Below, one piece after another: positions 9,128 to 17,318 of a stretch of DNA of 64,000 nt. A model generated the notes under the pieces. It saw only the letters and a program-made list of their open reading frames with translations, was not told the origin of the DNA and did not search any database. Position 1 is the stretch's first letter; each line of letters begins with the position of its first letter. The position numbers and the translations under genes were made by a program. Source of the DNA: JANNSO01 sp964485395 (GTDB lineage Bacteria; Spirochaetota; Spirochaetia; Treponematales; UBA12059); the NCBI GenBank assembly GCA_964485395.1, contig CAZAJF010000006.1, forward strand, positions 62,001 to 126,000, written 5' to 3'.

Positions 9128-9496
9128 ATGAATATTTTCATAAAGACCAAACTTGATTTGTATGCATTCGCAAAACGATTGGCGAAGCATATGGGCGAAA
9201 AAACAGAATTGGCTACTTTATATCGGGAAGATTATTTTACGCTTATAGACAGCAGGATTGAAATATCTCCTTCGGATGATGATAGGGTTGCAGATTACAC
9301 ACAAGAACTATCAAATTTCGATAATGCCACCCCTGGATATATTTTCAAATTAATGACATATTTAATAGATAAGTATGACTCCTTTGTGATTCCGGGGATA
9401 CGCACCAGTGGTTTAATGTTAAATTATAATAAATCTAATTTCCCCAAAAGTCCAACAGAAATGTTGGAACTGATTTCACCATTATTAAAAAAGTGA
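9128..9496 (+). CDS. Hypothetical protein
   Basis: 122 residues with GGAGGTGGAAG before the ATG, a strong ribosome site. No signal peptide and no membrane helix. Contains an acidic SPSDDDRVADYTQEL segment and an aromatic C-terminal half. I do not recognise the family. It stands between two damaged genes, but its own frame is intact. Confidence 0.6.
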   Translation: MNIFIKTKLDLYAFAKRLAKHMGEKTELATLYREDYFTLIDSRIEISPSDDDRVADYTQELSNFDNATPGYIFKLMTYLIDKYDSFVIPGIRTSGLMLNYNKSNFPKSPTEMLELISPLLKK

Positions 9497-9592
9497 AATC
9501 AAGAGATCTTGAAGAAAGTTTATTCGATAAAACAAAAGATGATTTAGGGTGATTTAGTTAATTCTCTTTTTACATGTCATTGGAGGATTTGT

Positions 9593-9934
9593 ATGGAGCA
9601 TAGATTTTATAGAAGAGAAAATGACGGCTTAGTATTATTTATACTCAAAAAATATGCAGGTGAGGAAACGGGTTCAGGAAAACCTGGAAGATATAGCATG
9701 GAAATACATGCTGATGAACGCCATAAATGAGAAGAAATTACTGATGCTTGTTTTAGTAAGGGAAATGGCAAGGTATTTATTATTTCTGTTCGCAGCAGAA
9801 GACAATCACCAGAATTTCATAGTTTAACAGAAATAACTCCTGACCCATGGAGGATTGAACATGTAAAAATATATTTCTTCTCCCCCTTCAATCTTATCGA
9901 CATTGAACGCAACACTGAAGCTGTAAGTTTATAA
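9593..9934 (+). pseudogene. Hypothetical gene broken by in-frame TGA
   Basis: From ATG 9593 (site TTGGAGG) the frame gives 45 codons, a TGA at 9728-9730, then 68 further codons in the same frame to TAA 9934. Both halves read like protein (SMEIHADERHK, then EEITDACFSKGNGKVFII), so this is one gene with a nonsense change. No selenocysteine-type hairpin or family match supports recoding. Function unknown. Confidence 0.6.
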
Positions 9935-9949
9935 TAGGAGCTTGAGACC

Positions 9950-10324
9950 ATGGCTAAATCCTTCAAACTTGTTAAAATCAAGAAAATCATGTGGGCAACT
10001 TACAAGGAAATTAACACTACCCCATGGTATAAAGATCGAAACCAAGATTTTTTCATGATTTCATTTTTTGACATTCTCAACTCCTTTTATCCAGAAAATG
10101 CCCATGTTGTTAATTTAACTATATCAGATGAAGCCATATCCGATTACGATTTGAAGTTAACAAAGTCTACAGGCAATATATATGTCGACGAAGATAATAA
10201 ATCACATACCATGAGTGAAAGAGAATTAATGAAGTTTTTGGGAACAGTTCCACCTGTTATGTACATTGCCGTTCAATTAGATTCAAGAGGCAAGAAATTA
10301 ACCGAAAAAATAATAGAGAAATAA
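9950..10324 (+). CDS. Hypothetical protein with truncated paralogue at 8979
   Basis: 124 residues; TAGGAGC precedes the ATG. Basic N-terminus MAKSFKLVKIKK, then a mixed alpha/beta-looking body and a charged C-terminus. No membrane helix or signal. It lies two bases before the next phosphoesterase gene and is probably co-transcribed with it. The duplicated but truncated relative 1 kb upstream shows local gene duplication. Family not recognised. Confidence 0.6.
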   Translation: MAKSFKLVKIKKIMWATYKEINTTPWYKDRNQDFFMISFFDILNSFYPENAHVVNLTISDEAISDYDLKLTKSTGNIYVDEDNKSHTMSERELMKFLGTVPPVMYIAVQLDSRGKKLTEKIIEK

Positions 10325-10326
10325 AA

Positions 10327-10917
10327 ATGATTACAAAGGCAATCTTTATAGGTGATGTTCACGGTGAGTTTCAAAGACTAGAACAAATCATCTGTTTCAA
10401 TAAAAATAATCTTCCAATGTTTTGTACAGGAGACATTCCAATATCTGCCATCAATGGTGAGGCAGATGACAGTATAGAAAAATGCATAAAACTCTTAAAA
10501 GAAAACAGTGTCGCTACAGTAAAAGGCAACCATGATAGTTGGCTAAATAAAGATTTCGACTTTATATCAAAGCTTCCATTAACACTTGATATAGCTACAT
10601 CGGCAGGAAAAGCACTTTTCTGTCATGGCATTGGCAACAATTACATGAGTAAAATCAATCCCGATGACTATGGTTATGCGATTGAGTCTAATGACGATTT
10701 ACATAATATCATTAAAAGCAAAGACTACAAGTTCATCATAAATGGACATTCGCATAAAAAAATGATTAAAAAAGTTAGCAATATTGTAATAATAAATGCA
10801 GGATCGTTAAAACATGATCCCGGCTTTATTATTGCTGATTTTTTATACAAATCTGTAACGTTTTTAAAATTTTCTGATTTGGAAATATCCATCGAGAAAT
10901 CAGAAAGTTTAGAATGA
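10327..10917 (+). CDS. YfcE/MJ0936-type metallophosphoesterase
   Basis: 196 residues with the short single-domain phosphodiesterase layout: FIGDVHGEFQRLEQ (8-21), CTGDIP, VKGNHDSW (about 68), LFCHGIG (about 98) and INGHSHKKM (about 138). All metal ligands are present. Relatives of this size hydrolyse phosphodiesters or cyclic nucleotides; the substrate here is unknown. It follows the 9950 gene by two bases. Confidence 0.85.
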   Translation: MITKAIFIGDVHGEFQRLEQIICFNKNNLPMFCTGDIPISAINGEADDSIEKCIKLLKENSVATVKGNHDSWLNKDFDFISKLPLTLDIATSAGKALFCHGIGNNYMSKINPDDYGYAIESNDDLHNIIKSKDYKFIINGHSHKKMIKKVSNIVIINAGSLKHDPGFIIADFLYKSVTFLKFSDLEISIEKSESLE

Positions 10918-11053
10918 AGAAGAATAGGTATCGTTACGAATTAAAGATGAAATTATTGTGGTAGAAAAAATTATTGATTTCTTAAAATTGCATGATTGCT
11001 TTAAGTAGTGTAATAACTGAACTAAGGGATCAATATTTGACAGGAGGTTGAAT

Positions 11054-11767
11054 ATGTATAATAACATTATCATCTTAACAGGAGCCGGTGTCTCTAAAGC
11101 ATCTGGTGTCAGAACCTTTAGAGGGACTGGAGGACTCTGGAATGATCCAGAAAATGAAAAATATTCTAAAAGCGAGCTATTCAAACAAGAGCCCTTGTTG
11201 ATTTGGCAGTTTTTTGGAAAAATGAGAAAAGAAATCCAAAATGTAAAACCAAATGATGCTCATTATGCATTAGCAAAACTGGAAAATCATGCTCCTTCAA
11301 ATTTTTTATTGCTTACTCAAAATATAGATGGGCTACATCAAAAAGCAGGAAGTAAAAATCTTATTGAACTACATGGCAATATTTTTACTACAAAGTGTTC
11401 AAATCCAGAGTGTAATTTTAAAAAACCTGAAGATTATGACACATACGAAGAACACATTCCTATATGTGGCTTATGTGGATCAAATTTAAGACCTGCAATT
11501 GTATTATTTGGAGAATATTTAGATACTTTTAATGAGCATCGAACTAAGGTTGCACTAAGAGATTGTGATTTATTTGTTTCAGTTGGAACATCTGGGACGG
11601 TAGCTCCAGCTTCTAATTTTGTCAGAGGTGCAGAATATGCAGGGGCTGAAACCATATTTATCAATACAGAACCTACAGATAATACATATTTTCAAAAACA
11701 GATTATCGGAAATGCAGAAGATGTATTGCCAAAATTTGTATTGGAAATCACAAAACAGGAGGTATAA
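11054..11767 (+). CDS. Sir2 family NAD-dependent deacylase
   Basis: 237 residues from ATG 11054, chosen over TTG 11048 because AGGAGG ends six bases before it. Sirtuin motifs are complete: LTGAGVSKASGVRTFRG (NAD site), TQNIDGLHQKAG, catalytic His in ELHG, a CxxxxC...CGLC zinc site, and VGTSGTVAPASNF. There are no N-terminal extensions and no SLOG, TIR or nuclease partner as in Sir2 defence proteins, so it looks like a stand-alone deacylase yielding O-acyl-ADP-ribose. Eight bases separate it from the next HDAC-fold gene, placing NAD-dependent and zinc-dependent deacylases in one operon. Confidence 0.92.
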   Translation: MYNNIIILTGAGVSKASGVRTFRGTGGLWNDPENEKYSKSELFKQEPLLIWQFFGKMRKEIQNVKPNDAHYALAKLENHAPSNFLLLTQNIDGLHQKAGSKNLIELHGNIFTTKCSNPECNFKKPEDYDTYEEHIPICGLCGSNLRPAIVLFGEYLDTFNEHRTKVALRDCDLFVSVGTSGTVAPASNFVRGAEYAGAETIFINTEPTDNTYFQKQIIGNAEDVLPKFVLEITKQEV

Positions 11768-11774
11768 TAGCTAT

Positions 11775-12620
11775 ATGAAAGTGTTTTACAACAATAATCA
11801 AGTCGCTATATACAATACAGGAAATTTCTGTAGAAATTCAGAAAAACCAATGCTTCTTGTTAAGGCACTTCTAAGCAATCCTTCAATTCAAATAATCTCC
11901 GATTGGAATCCACTAACTCCCGAGGAGATTTCTGTTTCTCATGACAGAAAGCATGTTGACAGTATTCTAAATTACACAGAGAATAATGGATATGGCAACA
12001 CCGATATGCAACTTACCGATGCAACTCCTTGGGAGTTGGAGAGTTTCTATCATGCAGCGTGTGAAGCTTTTGTTTCAAAAACTGTTACATTGTCACCTTC
12101 TGCGGGATTCCATCATGCAGATTATTATGAAAGCTGGAATTTCTGTACCTTTAATGGACTGACTATCACAGCGATTTTGCTTAAAAATGAGTTTAATCCG
12201 GATAAAATTGGTATAATTGATTTTGATTGTCATTGGGGAAATGGAACGGATTCAATTATTGAAAAATTAAATTTATCATATGTAACCCATTACACATTTG
12301 GTAAATTCAAAAGAATCATTCGAAAAGGCATTGGGTTTGACCAGTGGCTGGCTGATTTACCAGCAATACTTGAAGATAAATTTTCAAGTTCCGATATTAT
12401 CTTCTACCAAGCCGGGGCGGATGCACATATAGATGACCACTTTGGCGGCGAACTTTCCACAGAGCAAATGATACTTCGTGATAAAATTGTTTTTGAATTT
12501 GCAAAAAGTAGCAATATTCCACTAGTATGGAATTTAGCGGGAGGTTATCAAGAACCTTTAGATAAGGTGATACTATTACATCTGAACACGCTTAAAGAAT
12601 GTATTGCCGTTTTTGAGTAA
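11775..12620 (+). CDS. HDAC-fold deacetylase, third copy (no STAS tail)
   Basis: 281 residues from ATG 11775; the frame is open farther upstream, but AGGAGG sits before this ATG and upstream codons overlap the Sir2 gene. Motifs match the 4209 protein: GFHHADYYESWNFCTFNG, IDFDCHWGNGTDS, QAGADAHIDDHFGG and WNLAGGYQEP, with all zinc ligands and the Tyr. It ends NTLKECIAVFE, exactly where the 4209 protein continues into its STAS-like domain. Whether the tail was gained at 4209 or lost here is open. Confidence 0.85.
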   Translation: MKVFYNNNQVAIYNTGNFCRNSEKPMLLVKALLSNPSIQIISDWNPLTPEEISVSHDRKHVDSILNYTENNGYGNTDMQLTDATPWELESFYHAACEAFVSKTVTLSPSAGFHHADYYESWNFCTFNGLTITAILLKNEFNPDKIGIIDFDCHWGNGTDSIIEKLNLSYVTHYTFGKFKRIIRKGIGFDQWLADLPAILEDKFSSSDIIFYQAGADAHIDDHFGGELSTEQMILRDKIVFEFAKSSNIPLVWNLAGGYQEPLDKVILLHLNTLKECIAVFE

Positions 12621-12625
12621 GCTCT

Positions 12626-12748
12626 ATGACTTTTTTTGAAATGAATAAATATTGGGAAGATTGTTGTATTCATTATAAAGATGGTAATCCTTGGCTAATA
12701 GAACCTTCGAAAAAACGGGTTGAAATAATGCCATTATGTCATCTATAG
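12626..12748 (+). CDS. Possible small ORF coupled to next gene
   Basis: 40 codons, ATG five bases after the HDAC stop, overlapping the next ORF by 13 bases. Content (MTFFEMNKYWEDCCIHYKDG) is protein-like but unrecognised. It may be a short real gene or the frame-shifted front of the 12736 ORF. Confidence 0.35.
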   Translation: MTFFEMNKYWEDCCIHYKDGNPWLIEPSKKRVEIMPLCHL

Positions 12749-12963
12749 TAAATACAACTGATTATGATTTTAGTAAAAGCTTGTGTGCAAGAATGTATAT
12801 GACTTCACTTGAAAAAAACATCATGGTGGAATTCAGACTTGAGAATGAGCACTTGAAGATTAACATTCAGAAAAATTTTATTACATTATTTGAAGATGAG
12901 GATGCAAGCATTAGAAATGCTATGAATAGATTGGCAATATTTTTGGAAGAAATAAAATTATAG
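12736..12963 (+). CDS. Small hypothetical protein
   Basis: 75 residues without signal or membrane helix, helix-rich, ending RLAIFLEEIKL. The ATG has only a weak ribosome site, so translation may depend on the overlapping upstream ORF. It is the last gene of the plus-strand Sir2-HDAC unit. No family recognised. Confidence 0.45.
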   Translation: MSSIVNTTDYDFSKSLCARMYMTSLEKNIMVEFRLENEHLKINIQKNFITLFEDEDASIRNAMNRLAIFLEEIKL

Positions 12964-12998
12964 AGAAATTTGGTATAAGAGAGTCGGTTTAAGTCATA

Positions 12999-13544
12999 TT
13001 AATTTGAAGCAAATGGTGAATGCCTATTCGGGTACCAATCAGAATATTTCGTTTTACTGGTATATGTTTTCTCTAACCAACTACTTACCCATGAAAGCGG
13101 ATAAAGCCATCTAAAATCATCTTCTATCAATAGTTCTAACAGTGGACTTGTCTCATGACAACTACTGCTTATGTTTCCTAGTTTTCGGTCATTTTCCTTT
13201 TTTATACTCATTATTTTATATGCATTTTCTTCTGGGTTCACGTAAAAATCATGAAAAACTGATCGTATTTCTTTCGCAATCTGAATATCATGACCTATTT
13301 GATCGGATTTAATCAGAACAAAAACAAACAATATCTTTTCCAATTTTTCTTTTATAATATTATTTGATACATAATGTAAGAAATATTTCTCGCCAGGATT
13401 AACATATTTAATACCTTGTCTTTGTGATTTATCAAATATATATTTTTGATTGTTTATATCTTCAATTCCAAATATAATCTCATCATTACAGGAAAAATAA
13501 AAAAGCAACACTTGCTCTGGGTTTGTCAAATTAGTAATTATCAT
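12999..13544 (-). CDS. Hypothetical protein
   Basis: 181 residues; GGGGGAA precedes the ATG on the minus strand. No signal, no membrane segment; mixed beta-looking N-terminus and a Trp/Tyr-rich C-terminus (FRWLYPLSWVSSWLE). It faces the plus-strand genes, with the stops only 35 bases apart. Family not recognised. Confidence 0.55.
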   Translation of the reverse strand: MIITNLTNPEQVLLFYFSCNDEIIFGIEDINNQKYIFDKSQRQGIKYVNPGEKYFLHYVSNNIIKEKLEKILFVFVLIKSDQIGHDIQIAKEIRSVFHDFYVNPEENAYKIMSIKKENDRKLGNISSSCHETSPLLELLIEDDFRWLYPLSWVSSWLEKTYTSKTKYSDWYPNRHSPFASN

Positions 13545-13697
13545 TATTCCCCCATGGTAAATAGAGATTCAATAGCTTTTTATATAACTTATAAATAATT
13601 TTCAGTTGCAATTCTCCTCACGTAGTGTCCATCAAATTTTAGCTCAATTTGCTAACTAGAAATTCCAAAGTAACATATCTTCTAATTCTATTAATAG

Positions 13698-14360
13698 TCA
13701 CTCCTCTTCCTCGATCACAAGCAACTCCTCAATATCAGCTTCCAATTCTTTTCTTATACCAGCCCAATCATATTCTATTCCTTGTGAAACGCTTGAAGCC
13801 AAATAAACCATCTCTGGAAGCACCAAAGCTGTTAGATATCCTCCGCTACCACACCCAGTATTGATATTGATCCTATTTCCACATACAACAGGCTCGCTAA
13901 CAATCATGTGACCGTGAATTACAGTTTTATTAGTTATACTGTAGTAATTATTGTCATAGCGAGTCCATAAATAATCAAATTCCGTTTGTTGATCCAAGGG
14001 TTTTGAGACATCTAATCCTGCGTGTACAAAAATATATTTTCCGGCCGAATAAACAGGAAATAGCGAATTGTTGATCCAAGAGAATGATTCTTTGGATATC
14101 TTCGCCATACCCAGCAACTTATCTAAATCATCTGGATTATGTCTTGCTCTATTTAATAGCATTTCCTCATGATTTCCCTTTAAGCAAATTGCGTTGAGTG
14201 AAGCGACTTTTTTACAGACATATTCTGCATCAGTGCCACGATCAATATAATCACCCAAAAAAACAAAACTATGTGTAGGATATGTTTTTGCTTTTTCGAG
14301 TATTTCGTCGAGTTGTTTTTGACATCCATGAATATCACCTATTGCGATTATATTGTGCAT
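13698..14360 (-). CDS. PPP-type metallophosphoesterase (ApaH/PrpE-like), copy 1
   Basis: 220 residues with site GGAAGAGG before the ATG. PPP-family motifs: AIGDIHGC (5-12), LGDYIDRG (about 35), KGNHEEML (about 63), FVHAGLD (about 110) and IHGHMIV. This group holds diadenosine tetraphosphatases and Ser/Thr/Tyr phosphatases; the substrate cannot be told. The C-terminus is strongly acidic (EELLVIEEEE). A diverged relative is at 23794. Confidence 0.87.
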   Translation of the reverse strand: MHNIIAIGDIHGCQKQLDEILEKAKTYPTHSFVFLGDYIDRGTDAEYVCKKVASLNAICLKGNHEEMLLNRARHNPDDLDKLLGMAKISKESFSWINNSLFPVYSAGKYIFVHAGLDVSKPLDQQTEFDYLWTRYDNNYYSITNKTVIHGHMIVSEPVVCGNRININTGCGSGGYLTALVLPEMVYLASSVSQGIEYDWAGIRKELEADIEELLVIEEEE

Positions 14361-14398
14361 AAACCTCTTCCTTCAAATTTTAAGTTGTACATAGCTTT

Positions 14399-15169
14399 TC
14401 AATAATTGCAGTAAATCAATTTATTTTCCGCTATCTTATAAGACACCTTATGTATACCGCTTATCAAGCTACAGTCCAGTCCCTCGGTTGTATGAAATAT
14501 CGAATGTTTAATGGACAGCGAGTCACAAATGTTTTTAATTACACTATTACTATCTTCAAATACATTCTTCCTGTTTACCGCATCACCATCATCATATTGA
14601 TAAGCATAATGTCCATAAGTAATAAATATTGCCATTTTTACTTTTCTATCTATTTTTCTAATTATTTCATATAACCATTCTTTATTATTTGAATTCTCGA
14701 AAAATAAACCTATAAAAACAAAATCATTAAAATATAGAATTTTGTTATAAATGTTTCTTAAATTACTTGATACTTGATCTGGTAGATTTATCTTTGAATT
14801 TAAAAAGAAAAGTATATTTCTATTTGAAGCTGTAAATATTGTTAATATTTCATTAAGTTTATGTTCAAATATAACTCCTAAATATTTACAATAACCAATA
14901 GCTATTTCATCATATCCAATGGACTGCACAAGAAAAAGACCAGTTGCAAGATTTCTATCCTGCTTAAAAATTTCTGCATTAACCATATAATTTCTAATAT
15001 ACGAACGAGCTTCGTTTGTATCAAATATTTTATGGTTGCTAACATCCAAAAAATCATGCACGTTTCCAGAAATTATCCCAATATCAATATTTTTTACAGC
15101 CAAGGCATTTGCAAAGGAAGTATATCTTGCAATTTCACCTTTAAATGACGAGCCAAATAACACTTTCAC
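14399..15169 (-). CDS. Metallophosphoesterase-like protein lacking catalytic residues
   Basis: 256 residues, GTG start with AGAGGTG before it. Length, opening MKVLFGSSFKGEIARY and overall layout match the 18224 protein (MRILFGSDFHGNIKAY), but Asp and His of the first motif are Ser and Lys. The second motif reads SGNVHD instead of GGD, and no GNHD motif is found; only a YGH remains in the middle. It cannot bind the usual two metals, so it is either a decaying gene or a pseudo-enzyme partner of the active copies. The frame is undamaged, which favours the latter weakly. Confidence 0.6.
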   Translation of the reverse strand: MKVLFGSSFKGEIARYTSFANALAVKNIDIGIISGNVHDFLDVSNHKIFDTNEARSYIRNYMVNAEIFKQDRNLATGLFLVQSIGYDEIAIGYCKYLGVIFEHKLNEILTIFTASNRNILFFLNSKINLPDQVSSNLRNIYNKILYFNDFVFIGLFFENSNNKEWLYEIIRKIDRKVKMAIFITYGHYAYQYDDGDAVNRKNVFEDSNSVIKNICDSLSIKHSIFHTTEGLDCSLISGIHKVSYKIAENKLIYCNY

Positions 15170-15268
15170 AGATTCACCTCTATATATTTTTTCGTAATCT
15201 GCAAGTTACCATAGATCACCAAGTTCTTCTAAGGAGCAATTTTCAACTTCACAATATCGTTTCAATAA

Positions 15269-15733
15269 TTAAATTATAGATTCACCATTTTGCTTTATAT
15301 GTTCATTATTTCTAGTATAAATATATTCAAGAGACAATGATATCTCTGTTTCCATATGGATTATCTCGAATGCACATAATCCGATAATTGAATCTGCTTT
15401 ATAAGCAACAAGGTAATCATAACCTAAAATCGCGTTTTTATTAGAAATCATATATTTATAATATTTCGAATATACTCCACCGCAATAATATAACCGAGTT
15501 AGATTTTTCGATTCTTTCAATAACCGATAATGATCGATAATATTTCTTTTTTTTAATACTAAATCTGTGTTTTCGATTTTGCAAACATCAAGTGATTTCA
15601 AATTTTCGGCTCCTATTACTTGATCATTGGCTTTTGCAGCACCACAAAATAAAAATAAAAAACAATAGCGAGAAAAATTACTCCGATCAATATTAACATG
15701 ATGCTTCCTTTGAATATTTTGATTCAGAATCAA
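15269..15733 (-). pseudogene. Hypothetical gene, probably frameshifted after a membrane anchor
   Basis: The long frame has only a TTG start without ribosome site. In another frame AAAGGAAG precedes an ATG at 15700, reading MLILIGVIFLAIVFYFYF, a clean membrane anchor that stops after 27 codons. The parsimonious reading is one anchored protein with a frameshift near 15630, joining the anchor to the long frame (NDQVIGAENLKSLDVCKI onward). The soluble part is unrecognised. If the long frame alone is used, RYCFLFLFCGAAKA could pass for a short signal peptide. Confidence 0.45.
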
Positions 15734-15768
15734 ATATTCCCAGAATAACCAAAAACCTTTAATCAGCT

Positions 15769-15944
15769 TCCTCTAACCCTTCATTTTCCAGTTCACATAT
15801 ATCTGACTTTCTTCTGCTTTTCCAGTCCCGCAAGACCTCCATTCTTTTTGATCGAAGTGCAGTGCAATATAGCCAATCTATCATCCTTAATATGCTTTCA
15901 TGGGTTAATGCATAGGTCGAACGAGTATCAGTTTTTCGATCACT
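15769..15944 (-). pseudogene. Coding fragment of unknown family
   Basis: A 58-codon stretch without a start reads DTRSTYALTHESILRMIDWL and later MEVLRDWKSRRK, ending ENEGLEEAD. It is bounded by stops on both sides and looks like the tail of a lost gene. An internal ATG at 15837 has GGATGATAG-like context only. Not recognised. Confidence 0.3.
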
Positions 15945-16049
15945 TTTTCTTCACTCGTGAGAATAAGGTACAGTACAAGCATCCCATACCTGTCGCCCCC
16001 CCAAAAAAACAAAGCAATACTATCCTTTTATATTTTTCAAAAAATCGTT

Positions 16050-16313
16050 TCACAGCTTTTCATCCCGCAGCTCAGGTATACGCTTTGGCTTTTTAAGTTC
16101 AAAAAGTATTATATCAAATAGATCAAAGAACTCATGGCGTAATATTTTCCCAATGCTCTTTTTAAATATTCTTCGTATTTTTTCATCAGCCTGAGTTTTC
16201 TTGAAAATCCAATGGGGGTTTCCTATCGAAACAAAGACTGCATAATTAAAATTATGTTTTCGGCAATCTCGCTGAAGATCGTTTTGGGAATATATTTCTA
16301 CTGTGTCAATCAT
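16050..16313 (-). CDS. Small hypothetical protein
   Basis: 87 residues with a Lys/Arg-rich second half (IRRIFKKSIGKILRHEFF). Weak ribosome site. No family recognised; could be the remnant of a longer protein, given the decayed sequence on both sides. Confidence 0.4.
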   Translation of the reverse strand: MIDTVEIYSQNDLQRDCRKHNFNYAVFVSIGNPHWIFKKTQADEKIRRIFKKSIGKILRHEFFDLFDIILFELKKPKRIPELRDEKL

Positions 16314-16371
16314 TTATTAATGCTTTCATAACTCCAATTTTTTCTACAAAATATAAATAAAATCGCTTTAT

Positions 16372-16940
16372 CTAAGAACCCTTCTCTTCCCACCTCTTAA
16401 TTATTAAATAAAAGGTAAGTCTTTTAAGCTTTAACTCTTGTGCTACATCCGTGGGGTTGAGAGTTCAATCTTCCATTGATTATAAACCATCCCCCAATTT
16501 TTTGGAAACTCTTTTGTGGGACTTCCAAGCTTTTTAACCTTTGTTTTTGCAAATTCTATGTCTTCTTTTGCCAGGAGCGGATGTTTTGCCGTTCCAATTC
16601 GGCGAAAGCTCCGAAGAGAGTAATGCTAAACCGTCCTTGAGCTGAGGTTGTATCGATGTTTTCTATATGAGAAATATAGCCGACTTTTTTTGATTTATGC
16701 TATCGATGATTGATAGCCAGTCTCTCGTATAGCTCACAATGCAACTAATATCGGAAACCACGACCGTATCGCTTTCGCGTGCGTAGTCGAGAAGCTTCTT
16801 GAGCTCAGGTGGGTTTGCGTTGTTTCCACTGAGTTTGTCTACAAAGAGGCGATCTACGCCAAGCCCCTTCGTTGCGTCATCTTGGCGATCTGTGGACAGA
16901 GTTGAAGTCGAGACCCGTGTATACCTTATTCATGCCATGT
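16372..16940 (-). pseudogene. Serine recombinase (resolvase/invertase) pseudogene
   Basis: On the minus strand one frame reads RYTRVSTSTLSTDRQDDATK with the RVS catalytic motif, then GVDRLFVDKLSGNN, ELKKLLDYARESDTVVVSDI and TRDWLSIIDS. A +1 shift continues with YISHIENIDTTSAQGRF and LFGAFAELERQNIR. Farther on, broken frames give KEFPKNWGMVYNQWK and ELKLKRLTFYLIIKRWEE, the C-terminal HTH. The order is exactly that of a small serine recombinase of about 190 residues. At least two frameshifts and internal stops make it inactive. It may be the former mobility gene of the island or of a nested element. Confidence 0.85.
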
Positions 16941-17318
16941 GTCAAAAACCGCATCTAATAATAGTATAGCGTCAGGAAGTTGGCACGTAGATTTTCTGAC
17001 AGGGATATTTGAAGCGCTAAGAAGGTAGGCAATGTTGATGGGAAAATTAAGAAATATTTAATATGCAATTAGCTATTATACGAAATGGTTGATTTAAAAT
17101 GCATCTTGGACGAAGAAATATCCTTATCTAGATCAAAATAACCCAAATTAGTAGAATGAATATAGGGAACTTTATACTAATTATGGAATTAATATTATTT
17201 GCTGGAATTGTCTATATGTATTATACTAATTTGACGCATGTTTAGACGCACTCTTCGTATATAGATATTTGAATCTAACTTTTATACGATATATGAAATC
17301 TATTATTAAGGAATACTT
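16941..17318. other. AT-rich gap, nothing identified
   Basis: No open frame, tRNA, clear hairpin or promoter could be supported, apart from the ribosome site (AAGGAA) of the next gene. Confidence 0.4.

Noticed and set aside
9728..9730. TGA as selenocysteine codon
   Set aside because: No SECIS-like hairpin directly after the TGA, and the surrounding residues match no known selenoprotein.
11054..11767. Sir2 as a defence effector (Thoeris, pAgo-Sir2, DSR type)
   Set aside because: The protein is a minimal sirtuin with full zinc site and no additional effector or sensor domain; classic partners of those systems are absent.
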